Assembly (NCBI GenBank): GCA_024103135.1
Contig: JAGFIZ010000071.1
Coordinates: 1-49,123 of the forward strand
Source of the DNA: Bradyrhizobiaceae bacterium
GTDB lineage: Bacteria > Bacteroidota > Ignavibacteria > Kapaibacteriales > Kapaibacteriaceae
Reading direction: 5' to 3'
DNA length: 49,123 nt
Within the stretch, counting starts at the first letter, position 1; each line of letters opens with the position of its first letter. The notes under the pieces were generated by a model. It made no database searches and was not told the origin of the DNA. It saw only the letters and a list, made by a program, of their open reading frames with translations. A program made the translations under genes and the position numbers. Positions 7,797 to 16,883 of the stretch are shown here, piece by piece.

Positions 7797-10420
7797 AGTC
7801 CAACCCCGTACAGTTCTTTCCGTGCCACAGCCATCGCGACGCGTAGTAACGGCAAGTCGGCTTCTGCCCCAACATGTTCACGAATGTGACGGAGCTTGGC
7901 GTAAGGATGATTTCGCATGTAATTGGTAACGTGGTGAAGCAACTCTTGTGGTACGATCCGATCTGTTTGGACGGACAATCCTGACTCAAGTGCGCGCTGC
8001 ACTAATTGTGCAGTTGCTGCAGGAGTCGAATGTAATCGTTTTGCAAGGTCCATAAACGTAGAGACCTCATGGCTTAGTCTTGCCACCCTCTCCACATCCT
8101 CGTCGACTCGCACCTTGGGTATCGCCCGCACAGTTTTGCGAATTGCCTGCTCAATTGCGTCGACAACGTCTGCACCGTACCTGGCAATGAACAGACTACT
8201 GCCATGGTCACCCGGTCGAAGTTCACTGGCTTTAGTCGGCTTGTCCATTGCCAGTCGTTCCAGTGCACTGAGTGACAACAATGCCGACGGAACAGCGTTC
8301 TCCTGCGATGCAAGCCGATCGCGCAACGTTACAAGGGCTCCGTAGACGCCAGGATCGACTTCACGAATCGCAGTTAGCGTCAGGTCTAGACGGCGTGGTA
8401 GAGACTTCTGCTGCTTTGAGCCTAGGGCAGAAACAGCGATCGTCGGGTACTGACCACTACTACGAACCAGCAGGTTTTCGGTAATTGCCTCATCAACCAA
8501 ACGCAATACACGCGATCGGGAGTATTCGCGAAATGCACCCCAGCTTGTTGCGCGGTCAAGACGATACTTGACGACTTGCTCCGACACCGTAGCAGAAAGC
8601 ACGTCGGCAATGACGTTGCGACCAAATCTGCCATTGAGCTCATGAACGCAGCGTACCACCGTTAGATAGTCGTCATGCGGGACGTTGATGGCTTTTACAC
8701 CAGTATCACCAGTGCAACTAGAACACATGCCACAAGTCCCGACAGCTTCTGAATCACCAAAGTACCGGAGGACGTAGTTGCGTTTACATTGTGGTGTTGT
8801 GGCATAGCCAATCATTGCGCTCAGTTTTACTACGGCATGATTGCGTCGTTGATGGATGGTTTCCATCTCCACCGGCAACGTGCCCCCGGTGACGTAGTCG
8901 GCAACAACAACCAAGCCCCCTCCTTGATCCGGCTCTCTGAACTGGATCAGTCGAATGAGCGTCATCGCTCTAACGGCTTGCTGGAACTCATGTGGTGAGA
9001 GTCCATGTTTTTTGAGAAAGGCTGGGACGTGAAAGGAGATACCCATCTCTGGACCACTACCTTGCAGCGCACGCACGATTGCCTGTACGGCTGTCCGCCG
9101 TGAAGCAGGTTGCTGCTCTGCAAACTCACGCAATCGGGCATGCGTTGCTCGTTGCAACAGCATTGCCGTGCCGGTTGGATTTGTACGTACCAGTGCACCG
9201 TTGCGTTCAAGTGCAGCAAGCACACCGCGTACACGTGCCACCGGCTGGTGAAGGTCCGCAGCGATGGAGCGATCGTCGGCCAACACTACCTGTCCTACCG
9301 AGCCCCCTTTCATGCGAAATGTCAAGTACTCGAGGACGCTCCGAATCTCTGCTTCTTCGGGATAGGTGCACTCAATGAAGAAGTCCATCAGACGCTTGTC
9401 CTCGGAGCAATACAGGAGTGTGCAGACCGACGGCTTGCCGTCGCGACCAGCTCTGCCGGCTTCCTGATAGTATGCTTCGATGGTAAGAGTGAGATCGGTG
9501 TGAACTACATGGCGGATGTCTGGCTTGTCGATGCCCATCCCGAAGGCATTGGTGGCAATGAGCAGGTTGGCTCGACCATTGACGAAGTCACCCTGTATTG
9601 CTGCACGTTCAGCCGATGGCTTGCCTGCGTGATAACCACGGGCCATGATCGAGCGTTTGCGCAGTTCGTCGACCATCGTGTCGACCCTTCGTCTGGAGCC
9701 GGCATAGACGAGAATTGGATCAGCAGGATGTTGTTTGGCTAGTTGCGTGACAAACTCCGTCTTGTGTGGAGTATTCTCGACGCGAAAACTCAGGTTGGGT
9801 CGACTAAATCCTCGCACAATAACAATGGGCTTCTGCAACTGCAGCGACGAGCAGATGTCGTCGCGCACATCCGGTGTTGCCGTTGCCGTGAGTGCTACAA
9901 TAGGCGTACGTGCTCGGTGTTCGAAGATCTTTGGAATCGTCCGATAGGCAACGCGAAAGTCATGTCCCCACTCCGAAATGCAATGTGCCTCGTCGACAGC
10001 CAGTAGACTAAGTGGTACGGTGGACAGAGCGGATAGGAACTGACTACTCTCAAGTCGTTCCGGTGCGATGTAGAGCAGCTTCGTCTTCCCCAGGTGTGCA
10101 TCATAGAGAATCTGGTTCACGTCACCCGACGGGATGCCGCTATGCAAGCATGCTGCAGCAACCCCATGTTGCTGCAATCGCTGCACCTGATCGGTCATCA
10201 AGGCCACGAGTGGCGAGATCACCAGCGTGCATGCCGGGAACATCAGGGCAGGAATCTGATAGCACAGACTCTTGCCGCCACCTGTAGGGAGTACTGCGAG
10301 GACGTCACGGCCTTGCAGAACGGCGGTAACGATGTCCTGCTGACCTAGTCGAAAATCGTCGTACCCAAACGTTGAACGTAGTACGGTGCGGGCTTCATGG
10401 ATGCGAGACACGGATGCCAT
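7793..10420 (-). CDS. recQ: ATP-dependent DNA helicase RecQ with C-terminal HTH extension
   Basis: This is a 3'-5' SF2 DNA helicase for recombination and fork repair. Visible parts are the Q-motif (FRLGQQDIV, about 23-31), Walker A with Lys50 (PTGGGKS), the DEAH box at 143-146 (AVDEAHCISEWGHDFR), motif VI (YYQEAGRAGRDG), and RecQ zinc cysteines (C-x-RNYVLRYFGD ... CGMCSSC). A winged-helix region and an HRDC-like domain (about 690-765, LVTLRDRLASQENAVPSALLS) follow. The last ~100 residues (DLAKRLHSTPAATAQLVQRALESG) look like the helix-turn-helix extension found on many long RecQs. The 875-residue length exceeds E. coli RecQ (about 610) because of this tail. The gene follows purM by nine bases. 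Confidence 0.95.
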   Translation of the reverse strand: MASVSRIHEARTVLRSTFGYDDFRLGQQDIVTAVLQGRDVLAVLPTGGGKSLCYQIPALMFPACTLVISPLVALMTDQVQRLQQHGVAAACLHSGIPSGDVNQILYDAHLGKTKLLYIAPERLESSQFLSALSTVPLSLLAVDEAHCISEWGHDFRVAYRTIPKIFEHRARTPIVALTATATPDVRDDICSSLQLQKPIVIVRGFSRPNLSFRVENTPHKTEFVTQLAKQHPADPILVYAGSRRRVDTMVDELRKRSIMARGYHAGKPSAERAAIQGDFVNGRANLLIATNAFGMGIDKPDIRHVVHTDLTLTIEAYYQEAGRAGRDGKPSVCTLLYCSEDKRLMDFFIECTYPEEAEIRSVLEYLTFRMKGGSVGQVVLADDRSIAADLHQPVARVRGVLAALERNGALVRTNPTGTAMLLQRATHARLREFAEQQPASRRTAVQAIVRALQGSGPEMGISFHVPAFLKKHGLSPHEFQQAVRAMTLIRLIQFREPDQGGGLVVVADYVTGGTLPVEMETIHQRRNHAVVKLSAMIGYATTPQCKRNYVLRYFGDSEAVGTCGMCSSCTGDTGVKAINVPHDDYLTVVRCVHELNGRFGRNVIADVLSATVSEQVVKYRLDRATSWGAFREYSRSRVLRLVDEAITENLLVRSSGQYPTIAVSALGSKQQKSLPRRLDLTLTAIREVDPGVYGALVTLRDRLASQENAVPSALLSLSALERLAMDKPTKASELRPGDHGSSLFIARYGADVVDAIEQAIRKTVRAIPKVRVDEDVERVARLSHEVSTFMDLAKRLHSTPAATAQLVQRALESGLSVQTDRIVPQELLHHVTNYMRNHPYAKLRHIREHVGAEADLPLLRVAMAVARKELYGVGL

Positions 10421-10429
10421 GCATCACGC

Positions 10430-11425
10430 TCACGCTTGAGTGCCATCAATGCGACCAACTACAAAGGCATGTTCATTGGGCATGAGTGCGAGAACGGCGT
10501 CGACGTTCTCCGGTGCAACAACGAGAATCATTCCAACGCCAAGGTTGAAGGCTTCTCGCATTGCATCGTCGCTGATTGAGCCGGCATCCTGGATCAACTT
10601 GAAGATCGGTGGTATGTCCCAGCTCCCCCAATCAATATTCAGTGATTGCCCCTCCTGAAGTATCCTGCTGGTGTTCCCAACAATGCCACCACCAGTGATA
10701 TGAGAAATGCCGTGCAGAAGGTCTGCTTCGAGAAGTGGCATCACAACATTCAGGTAGCTGCGGTGGACGGCAAGGAGGGCACTTCCAAGCGTGCCATCGA
10801 GTTCATCCAGGTGCTCGTCGAGTGAATACTTGTCCAGCAGTGCTGCACGGGCAAGGGAGTAGCCATTGGTATGCAGACCCGAAGATGGCAGACCGATGAG
10901 GACGTCGCCAACCTGAACCCTACTGCCGTTAAGGATCCGTTCCTTCTCGACAACGCCAACGATGGTGCCGGCTATGTCGTAGTCACCCTCGGCATACATG
11001 GACGGCATTTCGGCCGTCTCGCCGCCAAGCAAGGCGCAGCCATTCTCTTCGCATGCCTTTGCAAGACCGATGATAACATCGGCAGCAACATCTGGCTCAA
11101 GCTTGCCGGTTGCAAAGTAATCCAGGAAGAACAGCGGCTTGGCACCACAGGCAAGGATGTCGTTCACGCAATGGTTCACCAGACATTGACCTACGGTGCC
11201 ATGTCTGTTGGCCATGATGGCAACCTTGAGTTTCGTGCCTACGCCGTCGGTACTAGCAACAAGCACAGGATGATCGTATGATGGGAACCGACCATCAAAC
11301 AACCCTCCGAACAATCCGATCTCGGAGAGAACACCACTCGTCCGTGTGCGTGCAACAGCAGGTTTGATTTTGTCAACAACTGCTTCACCAGCAGCAATGC
11401 TAACACCAGATTTTGCGTAGTCCAT
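10430..11425 (-). CDS. purM: Phosphoribosylformylglycinamidine cyclo-ligase (AIR synthetase)
   Basis: PurM catalyses the ATP-dependent closure of FGAM to AIR in purine biosynthesis. The sequence opens MDYAKSGVSIAAGE, as is typical, and carries STDGVGTKLKVA, the NHCVNDILACGAKPLFFLDYFATGKL region, LLGGETAEMPSMY, and the ITGGGIVGN loop near the end. It has 331 residues from the chosen start. An ATG six codons upstream (11443) is possible. I chose 11425 because it forms a TAATG stop/start overlap with the glycosyltransferase and matches the family N-terminus. It shares a tight run with recQ, although the two have no metabolic link. purN is elsewhere in the window (22873-23499). Confidence 0.93.
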   Translation of the reverse strand: MDYAKSGVSIAAGEAVVDKIKPAVARTRTSGVLSEIGLFGGLFDGRFPSYDHPVLVASTDGVGTKLKVAIMANRHGTVGQCLVNHCVNDILACGAKPLFFLDYFATGKLEPDVAADVIIGLAKACEENGCALLGGETAEMPSMYAEGDYDIAGTIVGVVEKERILNGSRVQVGDVLIGLPSSGLHTNGYSLARAALLDKYSLDEHLDELDGTLGSALLAVHRSYLNVVMPLLEADLLHGISHITGGGIVGNTSRILQEGQSLNIDWGSWDIPPIFKLIQDAGSISDDAMREAFNLGVGMILVVAPENVDAVLALMPNEHAFVVGRIDGTQA

Positions 11426-12183
11426 TAGCGCACGGGCTCCCATGTATCAGATGATGATTTTCCAGTTAGCAAGACGCTCAGTGCATTGATCGTCCACCAC
11501 CAGAGAATTCGAAAATATCCAAACCGTCTGTACCTGCGGGGAGATTCATACACCATGAGCTCCTTGGCGAACATGACGCGAGCACGGAGTCCTACACGAG
11601 CCAGCATGTCGAAGTCTTCGCCTGCTGCAAGATGCCGTCGGTATCCGCCAATGGCCTCGAATGCTTCCCGACGGATAATCTGACATTCGCCGCGACCGGC
11701 GCCGATCCTCAACAGGTTCAGCAACCACACCCATCGATTGTAGATGGTGTGGAAGGCACTGTCCATTGCCGTACGTTCGGATGGGTGAATGCAGACCGGA
11801 CAAGCCAAGGCCGTTGCCCGAGCATAACGTCCCCTGCGTTGCGCAAAGTCCGTAACAACCTCAAGGAACCGCTGAACGTCGGCAGGTACCGTATCGCCAT
11901 TGATAAAGACCAGTACCGTTCCACGCGATGCCTGAGCCCCCTTATCACGTCCCTCGGCTATTGTCTGCCGATGTTGCTCGCTATGCTCGACGATGGTCGT
12001 GCGATACTTGCGTGCAATGTCCAGCGTTGCATCGGTCGAGCCACCATCGGAGACAACGATCTCGGCTTGATAGCGTTCCAGAAGGTCGTCGCTAAACGCA
12101 ATCAAGGTTGATTCGAGGAGCTTCTCTTCATTCAGGACGGGAATGATGATGCTCAAGGATGGACGGGATGAGGGGGCTGACAC
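11425..12183 (-). CDS. Family 2 glycosyltransferase
   Basis: The GT-A fold domain begins LSIIIPVLNEEKLLES, then EIVVSDGGSTDATLDIA (nucleotide-sugar binding), FINGDTVP (the DxD-like metal site, here NGD), and GEDFDMLARVGLRARV (the acceptor or catalytic acidic region). A hydrophobic segment near the C-terminus (YFRILWWWTINALSVLL) suggests membrane association. These are standard GT2 marks; donor and acceptor cannot be told. The start is uncertain. GTG at 12183 lies 13 bases after the preceding stop and fits the domain edge. A TTG at 12231 would add 16 residues and overlap the upstream gene. No clear ribosome binding site is seen for either. The stop overlaps the purM start. Confidence 0.85.
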   Translation of the reverse strand: MSAPSSRPSLSIIIPVLNEEKLLESTLIAFSDDLLERYQAEIVVSDGGSTDATLDIARKYRTTIVEHSEQHRQTIAEGRDKGAQASRGTVLVFINGDTVPADVQRFLEVVTDFAQRRGRYARATALACPVCIHPSERTAMDSAFHTIYNRWVWLLNLLRIGAGRGECQIIRREAFEAIGGYRRHLAAGEDFDMLARVGLRARVMFAKELMVYESPRRYRRFGYFRILWWWTINALSVLLTGKSSSDTWEPVR

Positions 12184-12196
12184 GATGCAGTATTGG

Positions 12197-13327
12197 TTAG
12201 AACGGGATGACGATGGCAAACGGATATGCAAGGGCGAACTTTACTCCATCGTCACCAAACTCCAATGTTGGCCCCGGGAGCCGGATGTAATTCAGCCACT
12301 GCCGAACATAGTTCAAGAAGCCGAAGCTTGATGTTGGAAGGATCTTCACCCAATCATAGTCCAGGCCAACCATGAACCTACGTGTTACATCGGCTGGTTG
12401 ACCGCTCGGTGTGGTAACCTCGTAGTTTCTAATTCCGTAGCCGACGGAGACCATCAGCCAGTCAGGCCAATAGGCGTCGAAACTCTTAGGTAACAGGTTG
12501 TTCACGTTCACGGCAAGCCAGAAGGTGGTGCTGTTGTAATCGTCAATGAATGTTGATGGCCTGTCGGTAATGGACTGGTCGTTTACCCAATGTGATGGGA
12601 CGTAGCTCCACCGAGGTGTGAAGTTTTCAAGGAAGGGATAGTAGTACTGCAAGATGAAGTAGGCACTTCCAACGAAGTTGGCAATCTCGTCACTAGGAGA
12701 GAACCCCCAGTGAGCGGCATAACCATCGTTGACCTCGACGTAGGTGTTGTACAGCAGACCCAGGCCAGCACCTATCCAGCGTGCCGTGGTCTGCTCCATC
12801 CCTGATTCCATGAGCATGTCGGCGGGGAGGGCCGACATGATGTAGGCTGTGTAGAAGTGCCCGAACTTGTCCGCAAAACGTGCATACTGCAAGTCTTCGA
12901 TGACGTGCCATCCACCCGTGTGGTCCTTCCACCACGCATTGGCTTGGTTGATGTGCAGAGCAACGAAGATCCCTGCATACCCCGCACCCATACCGATAAG
13001 TGGCAACGTGCTTACATCGCTTTCTTTCAATGGACGGTTGCCAAGAAACGTTACGCGATGATTGTCGGCATACATAAACTCATCGGCAGGGATGTACCTA
13101 TCGTCGAGTGTGCTACTATCAATCACGGTGACCGTCGTGTCGGTTGCCGTGCTATCCACGAGTACCGAAGCATCATCACTTGGTGAAGGAATCACGTCTT
13201 GATCGGCTGCCGATGTTCGACCTGCAACTACCAGTCGAGTATCTGATTCATCACTTCCAACGGTTGCCCACGCCGATGCTGATGCCACCAGCATGAGGGC
13301 TGCAAGGAATGCTAGGTGATGCTTCAT
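12197..13327 (-). CDS. DUF2279 (YfiM-like) exported protein
   Basis: The 376-residue protein has a signal peptide (HHLAFLAALMLVASASAWA) and a low-complexity Asp/Ser/Thr-rich linker (about 25-80). The conserved part contains ADKFGHFYTAYIMSALP, IGAGLGLLYNTYVEVNDGY and HWGFSPSDEIANFVGSAYF, which match what I know of the DUF2279/YfiM family of predicted periplasmic or membrane-embedded proteins (DKxGH and SxxDxxAN-type motifs). The C-terminal part has alternating hydrophobic segments (WLMVSVGYGIRNYE, RRFMVGLDYDWV) that could be strands of an outer-membrane barrel. The function is unknown. It begins 15 bases after the AtuA-like gene and is followed closely by the glycosyltransferase. Confidence 0.75.
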   Translation of the reverse strand: MKHHLAFLAALMLVASASAWATVGSDESDTRLVVAGRTSAADQDVIPSPSDDASVLVDSTATDTTVTVIDSSTLDDRYIPADEFMYADNHRVTFLGNRPLKESDVSTLPLIGMGAGYAGIFVALHINQANAWWKDHTGGWHVIEDLQYARFADKFGHFYTAYIMSALPADMLMESGMEQTTARWIGAGLGLLYNTYVEVNDGYAAHWGFSPSDEIANFVGSAYFILQYYYPFLENFTPRWSYVPSHWVNDQSITDRPSTFIDDYNSTTFWLAVNVNNLLPKSFDAYWPDWLMVSVGYGIRNYEVTTPSGQPADVTRRFMVGLDYDWVKILPTSSFGFLNYVRQWLNYIRLPGPTLEFGDDGVKFALAYPFAIVIPF

Positions 13328-13342
13328 CTACAGGTGCAGTTC

Positions 13343-14701
13343 TTAACTCTCAAACACCTGCACGGACATAGAGACTACGTTCCTGTCCAGCAAGGCCGGG
13401 AAGTACGCAACTACGTCGCTCGGTTTTGGTCTGCCACCAGAAAATCCCGTTACGCTTGGCGGACCAGTGAGAATCAGCGGAGCAATCTCCTTGCCGAACC
13501 GTTCTACGGAGGCCTTGTCGCGCGACCTGACGCCAATGCGGAGTTGTACTTCGTTTGGTTTCATTGGAGTGGCAAGCGGACCATAGCAGGCATTGAGTCC
13601 AACGAACTCCGTCCTGATCTCATCGAACTGCAGATTGAGCTTTGCCAGACGCTTGCGCAAGATTGCATCGGCCATCTGTGCTTTCTCGACAGCATCGGGT
13701 GCTGTGTACGTAAGCGAACTAAAGGCAACGAATCCATCCAGGTATGATGCGCTCACCTTAAGGAACGGTGTATTCGCTTTGCCAGTGATGCCGTACACCT
13801 TCACGCGATTGTTGCCAAGATCTTCAAGATGGATGCTGGAGAAGTCAGCAACACAATCAGGTGTGATGTACTGAGTTGGATCACCGATCTCATACATCAA
13901 TTGTTCGGAGACCGTTTCTCTGGTAACTGCTCCACCGGTACCATCGTGTTTGGTGACAATGAACGTTCCATCCGGATGCGCTTCGATGATCGGGAAACCG
14001 ACATCATCCATATCCGGAAGATTCTTCCAGTCACCCAGGAAGTTGCCACCACTAGCCTGTGCACCACATTCATTGATGTGGCCAGCAACGGTTCCGGCAG
14101 CCATCTTATTCCAGTCGTTGACATCCCAACCAAACTCATGAATCATCGGTGCAAGCGTGAGGCCAGTGTCCGTCGTTCGTCCGGTGACGATTATTTGTGC
14201 ACCTTGCTTTAGTGCCTCGACGATTGGCCATGCACCAGTATACACGTTGGCACTAAGCAGACGGTCGCGAACACCAGCAATCGGTTCGTTGGTTTCCATG
14301 TGGCGCATTTCATGTCCGCCTTCCATCAAACGATCAATCTCCGGCAGGATATCATCGCCTAACACCACGCCAACCTTCAGCCCCTTGACGCCTTGCGCTG
14401 CTGCTACTTCCAAAATCTTGTCCTTGGCAGCCAGCGGGTTCACTCCCCCACCGTTGGTGATGAGGGTGATGTTTCGTTCCACGAGATACGGCAGTACTTC
14501 GCTGACAACATCGATCAAGTCGCGGGCATAACCAAGTGCAGGATTCTTCATTCGCTGCTTTTGGAGGATGGACATCGTTACCTCTGCAAGGTAGTCCATC
14601 ACCAGATAGTCGATAGGCCCACGCGATACTTGCTGGAAGGGGGCTGTTTGAAGATCACCCCAAAAACCTTGTCCTGATGCAATACGAATCGATGGTTTCA
14701 T
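13343..14701 (-). CDS. AtuA-family (DUF1446) acyl-CoA-pathway-like protein
   Basis: The 452-residue cytoplasmic protein resembles the acyclic terpene utilisation AtuA family (DUF1446). It starts with IRIASGQGFWGD and has YLVMDYLAEVTM, LITNGGGVNPLAA, IIVTGRTTDTGLTLAPMI, and GGNFLGDWKNLPDMDDVGFP. This is the N-terminal module of the family. In Pseudomonas, AtuA belongs to the citronellol/geraniol pathway, but most homologues occur outside it and the biochemical role is unsettled. No other atu gene (AtuC, AtuF, AtuD) is nearby, so terpene use should not be assumed. The start overlaps the stop of the upstream membrane protein (ATGA). Confidence 0.85.
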   Translation of the reverse strand: MKPSIRIASGQGFWGDLQTAPFQQVSRGPIDYLVMDYLAEVTMSILQKQRMKNPALGYARDLIDVVSEVLPYLVERNITLITNGGGVNPLAAKDKILEVAAAQGVKGLKVGVVLGDDILPEIDRLMEGGHEMRHMETNEPIAGVRDRLLSANVYTGAWPIVEALKQGAQIIVTGRTTDTGLTLAPMIHEFGWDVNDWNKMAAGTVAGHINECGAQASGGNFLGDWKNLPDMDDVGFPIIEAHPDGTFIVTKHDGTGGAVTRETVSEQLMYEIGDPTQYITPDCVADFSSIHLEDLGNNRVKVYGITGKANTPFLKVSASYLDGFVAFSSLTYTAPDAVEKAQMADAILRKRLAKLNLQFDEIRTEFVGLNACYGPLATPMKPNEVQLRIGVRSRDKASVERFGKEIAPLILTGPPSVTGFSGGRPKPSDVVAYFPALLDRNVVSMSVQVFES

Positions 14702-15285
14702 ACGTGATGCTGTGTGGTTCTTCTTGTCTCGTCGGCCCCCTTATCAATCCAAAGCACTGGAGCAGTACATGCGGTAGCAAACAAACGCTCCAGGGAAGCC
14801 GCGGAAAACGGAAAGATACGGAATCCGATTTCGTTGGCTGGGAGGGCTATGCGGACCTCGACCCAGAAGGCATGACGGATCATTCGAACGGCTATCACGT
14901 CGGCAAACGGGGCTGCCTTGACCCTGTCGAACAATACCGACCGAACCACGATCCCTCGGGTCTTGACGAGTGTGCGTTGGAAGAAAATTCTCATGGCCAG
15001 CTGTGAGATCTGTACAAAGAACACGAGCGGCAAGGCAAAGGCGTAGATGGAAGGGCTAACTGTCGAATAACATAGCATGCTTAGAGGAATCAGGATCACC
15101 ACGCCGACTATTACGACCCATGCGCTTCTACCGTCGACATAGGCATCTCTATCCTCGCCCATACGCAGTTTCTTAACCTCGAACCCATCAAGAATTTGTC
15201 GGTATACAAGCGCTCCGTAAAACAGAACGGCAAAGACAAAGGCCACATAACAACTGTGAAAAAAGATATCAAGCGTGGGGTTCAT
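14698..15285 (-). CDS. Predicted membrane protein, function unknown
   Basis: The 195-residue protein has three hydrophobic segments at about 8-29, 56-76 and 79-97, separated by a charged loop (KKLRMGEDRDAYVDGR). It ends in a soluble basic C-terminal domain of about 90 residues. I do not recognise the family. It is the first gene of the long minus-strand run and is divergent from the RodZ-like gene, with 58 bases between the chosen starts. A TAGTTTG element stands five bases before its ATG, close to the Bacteroidota -7 box, so the mRNA may be nearly leaderless. It overlaps the AtuA-like gene by four bases. Confidence 0.75.
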   Translation of the reverse strand: MNPTLDIFFHSCYVAFVFAVLFYGALVYRQILDGFEVKKLRMGEDRDAYVDGRSAWVVIVGVVILIPLSMLCYSTVSPSIYAFALPLVFFVQISQLAMRIFFQRTLVKTRGIVVRSVLFDRVKAAPFADVIAVRMIRHAFWVEVRIALPANEIGFRIFPFSAASLERLFATACTAPVLWIDKGADETRRTTQHHV

Positions 15286-15343
15286 TGCTACAAACTAAAA
15301 ATGCGGCATGTTTGCAACTCACACCAGGAGATTCTGTCAAGGA

Positions 15344-16468
15344 ATGGATCCCCTAGCGACAAGACTGCGCTCCGAGCGCGAACGTCAGGGATTAACAGTC
15401 CGCGATGTCTCGGTAGTCACCAAGATACGCGAACCATACATCGATGCCATCGAACGTGGCAGGTATGACGTATTGCCTGCCGTCTACGTTCGGTCGTTCG
15501 TCAAGACCCTTGGACTAAGTCTTGGAGTAAGCGAGAGAGAAATTCACGACCTCATGAGACGCGTTTTCGAAGGCGAGGAAGATGCCGTTCGTCTCTCAAG
15601 TTCAGAGCATACGAACACGTCGCCCTCGACACTCGAAAACACCGTTCAGAAGGCCACGGAGGCCGTCACAAGCACCGTTACCAAGGCCACGGACGTGGTT
15701 GGAGACTCGTTCAAGAAGATTCGCGCCATGCAGCCACCAGCGTTCTTTAGCCACAAGCCAAGGATCGTGATGGTCATCGCGGGACTATGTGCCTTGCTCC
15801 TGGTGGGCGCCTTTGTCTGGATGGTAGCGGGTTCCGACGAAGAAGGTCTGGAGGGGGCTCAGTCAGGCAACGTAGATTCTGCATCAGAACTGGTAGTCAA
15901 CGCCAGCAATGGCCTGAGTGCTTCGGGTTCGGTAGCAGACTCCATGAAACTTACGCCAATGGTATCGGACACGGCTTGGCTGACCATTACGATGGACGGC
16001 GAGCACACCGTCCAACAGGTATTGGTACCTGGCGAACAGTATGAATGGTATGCCAAGAAAAAATTCGTCTTGAACATCTCCAATGCAGGTGGCGTTCGGT
16101 TCTACCGTGACGGCGAACCGTTGCCGCTCTTTGGTAAACGTGGTGAAACGGTCCGCTCGGTTACCATTACGCGCACTGACGTCGTAAGCAGCGCTCAGCC
16201 CGTCGGAACGGATCAGGCAACAGTACCCCCGCCACAACCAGTTCAAACGGCTCAGAAGTCAAATACGACGGTATCTCGGCCTGTTGCGCAGCCATCACAA
16301 CCAGCCCCTAAACCTGTACAACAGCCAGCTGTTCGAAAACCTCAGGCAACGAGGGTACAACCTCGTAGGCAGCAGCGGGTCACCCGTCAAGCGCCCGCAC
16401 AGCAGCGACGCACACCGCGGCGATCAATCCCGATGATTACTCCGGCTCCAGTCCGCCCTCCTCGGTAG
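15344..16468 (+). CDS. RodZ-like helix-turn-helix membrane protein
   Basis: This has RodZ architecture: an N-terminal HTH (LRSERERQGLTVRDVSVVTKI ... YIDAIERGRYDVLPAVYVRSFVK), a linker, one transmembrane helix (about 138-161, IVMVIAGLCALLLVGAFVWMV), a periplasmic DUF4115-like beta domain (AWLTITMDGEHTVQQVL ... GGVRFYRDGEPLPLFGKRGETV), and a Pro/Gln/Arg-rich tail of about 85 residues. RodZ proteins link MreB to the cell-wall elongasome. The DUF4115 part is visible; a link to MreB here is inference. ATG at 15344 is preferred because the HTH starts right after it. An ATG at 15308 would add 12 residues without homology. The low-complexity basic tail is unusual and may bind peptidoglycan or nucleic acid. 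Confidence 0.82.
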   Translation: MDPLATRLRSERERQGLTVRDVSVVTKIREPYIDAIERGRYDVLPAVYVRSFVKTLGLSLGVSEREIHDLMRRVFEGEEDAVRLSSSEHTNTSPSTLENTVQKATEAVTSTVTKATDVVGDSFKKIRAMQPPAFFSHKPRIVMVIAGLCALLLVGAFVWMVAGSDEEGLEGAQSGNVDSASELVVNASNGLSASGSVADSMKLTPMVSDTAWLTITMDGEHTVQQVLVPGEQYEWYAKKKFVLNISNAGGVRFYRDGEPLPLFGKRGETVRSVTITRTDVVSSAQPVGTDQATVPPPQPVQTAQKSNTTVSRPVAQPSQPAPKPVQQPAVRKPQATRVQPRRQQRVTRQAPAQQRRTPRRSIPMITPAPVRPPR

Positions 16469-16640
16469 CTAGTAATACTGCTCTCGCTGGTTCCATGATT
16501 GTTTGCAAGGCCTTCACGGGTACTGAACAGATCAGCTCGTGCAGTAGCACATTTGCCCACGCGTAATGCAGCACACCAGGCGAACTGCGTAGGTCGGAGG
16601 CTGGCGGTGAAATCGTGGACAGTAGACAGATGTGGTCTGC
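16469..16640. other. Intergenic stretch with degenerate repeat remnants
   Basis: No gene is supported between the rodZ-like stop and the tandem array. The last ~46 bases (16595-16640) are a decayed copy of the 46-bp unit; gtggacagta matches gtgggcagta of the good copies. Short frames here have no recognisable product. Confidence 0.5.
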
Positions 16641-16883
16641 GTCAGGTTGCCCCCGAAGTTGTGGGCAGTATACATACGTGGCCTACGTCAGGTCGACTCC
16701 GAAGTCGAGAGCAGTATGCATCCCTGCCCTACGACAGATTGTCTCCGAAGAGGTGAGCAGTTAGCATACCTGGCCTACGTCAGGTCGACTCCGACGTCGT
16801 GAGCAGTAAACCTAACTGCCCTACGACAGGTTGCCTCCGAAGTTGTGGGCAGTAAGCATACCTGGTTTACGTCAGGTTGACTC
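16641..16883. repeat. 46-bp tandem repeat array (five units plus a partial)
   Basis: Units start at 16641, 16687, 16733, 16779 and 16825, each exactly 46 bp, with a partial sixth from 16871. Each runs G(T/A)CAGRTYG.CTCCGA.GT.GTGGGCAGTA..CATACCTGGCCTAC, allowing for substitutions. Units 2 and 4 share tcgactccga, and units 1 and 5 share ccgaagttgtgggcagta, which gives a hint of a 92-bp higher-order period. Unit 2 contains the hairpin TCGACT-ccga-AGTCGA. Units 1 and 5 can pair TGCC(C/T) with GGGCA across a similar loop. The array lies between convergent genes and runs into the last codons of kdsD (VNLT-stop). There are no unique spacers, so it is not a CRISPR array. Confidence 0.9.

Noticed and set aside
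14698..15285. Terpene degradation locus (AtuA-like neighbour)
   Set aside because: Only AtuA-like is present; none of the other atu genes is in the window, so the pathway is not supported.
16499..16756. 85-codon frame after the rodZ-like gene
   Set aside because: It runs into the tandem repeats and has no supporting ribosome site or homology.
16641..16883. Possible CRISPR array
   Set aside because: The 46-bp units are contiguous with no unique spacers and no cas genes are near.
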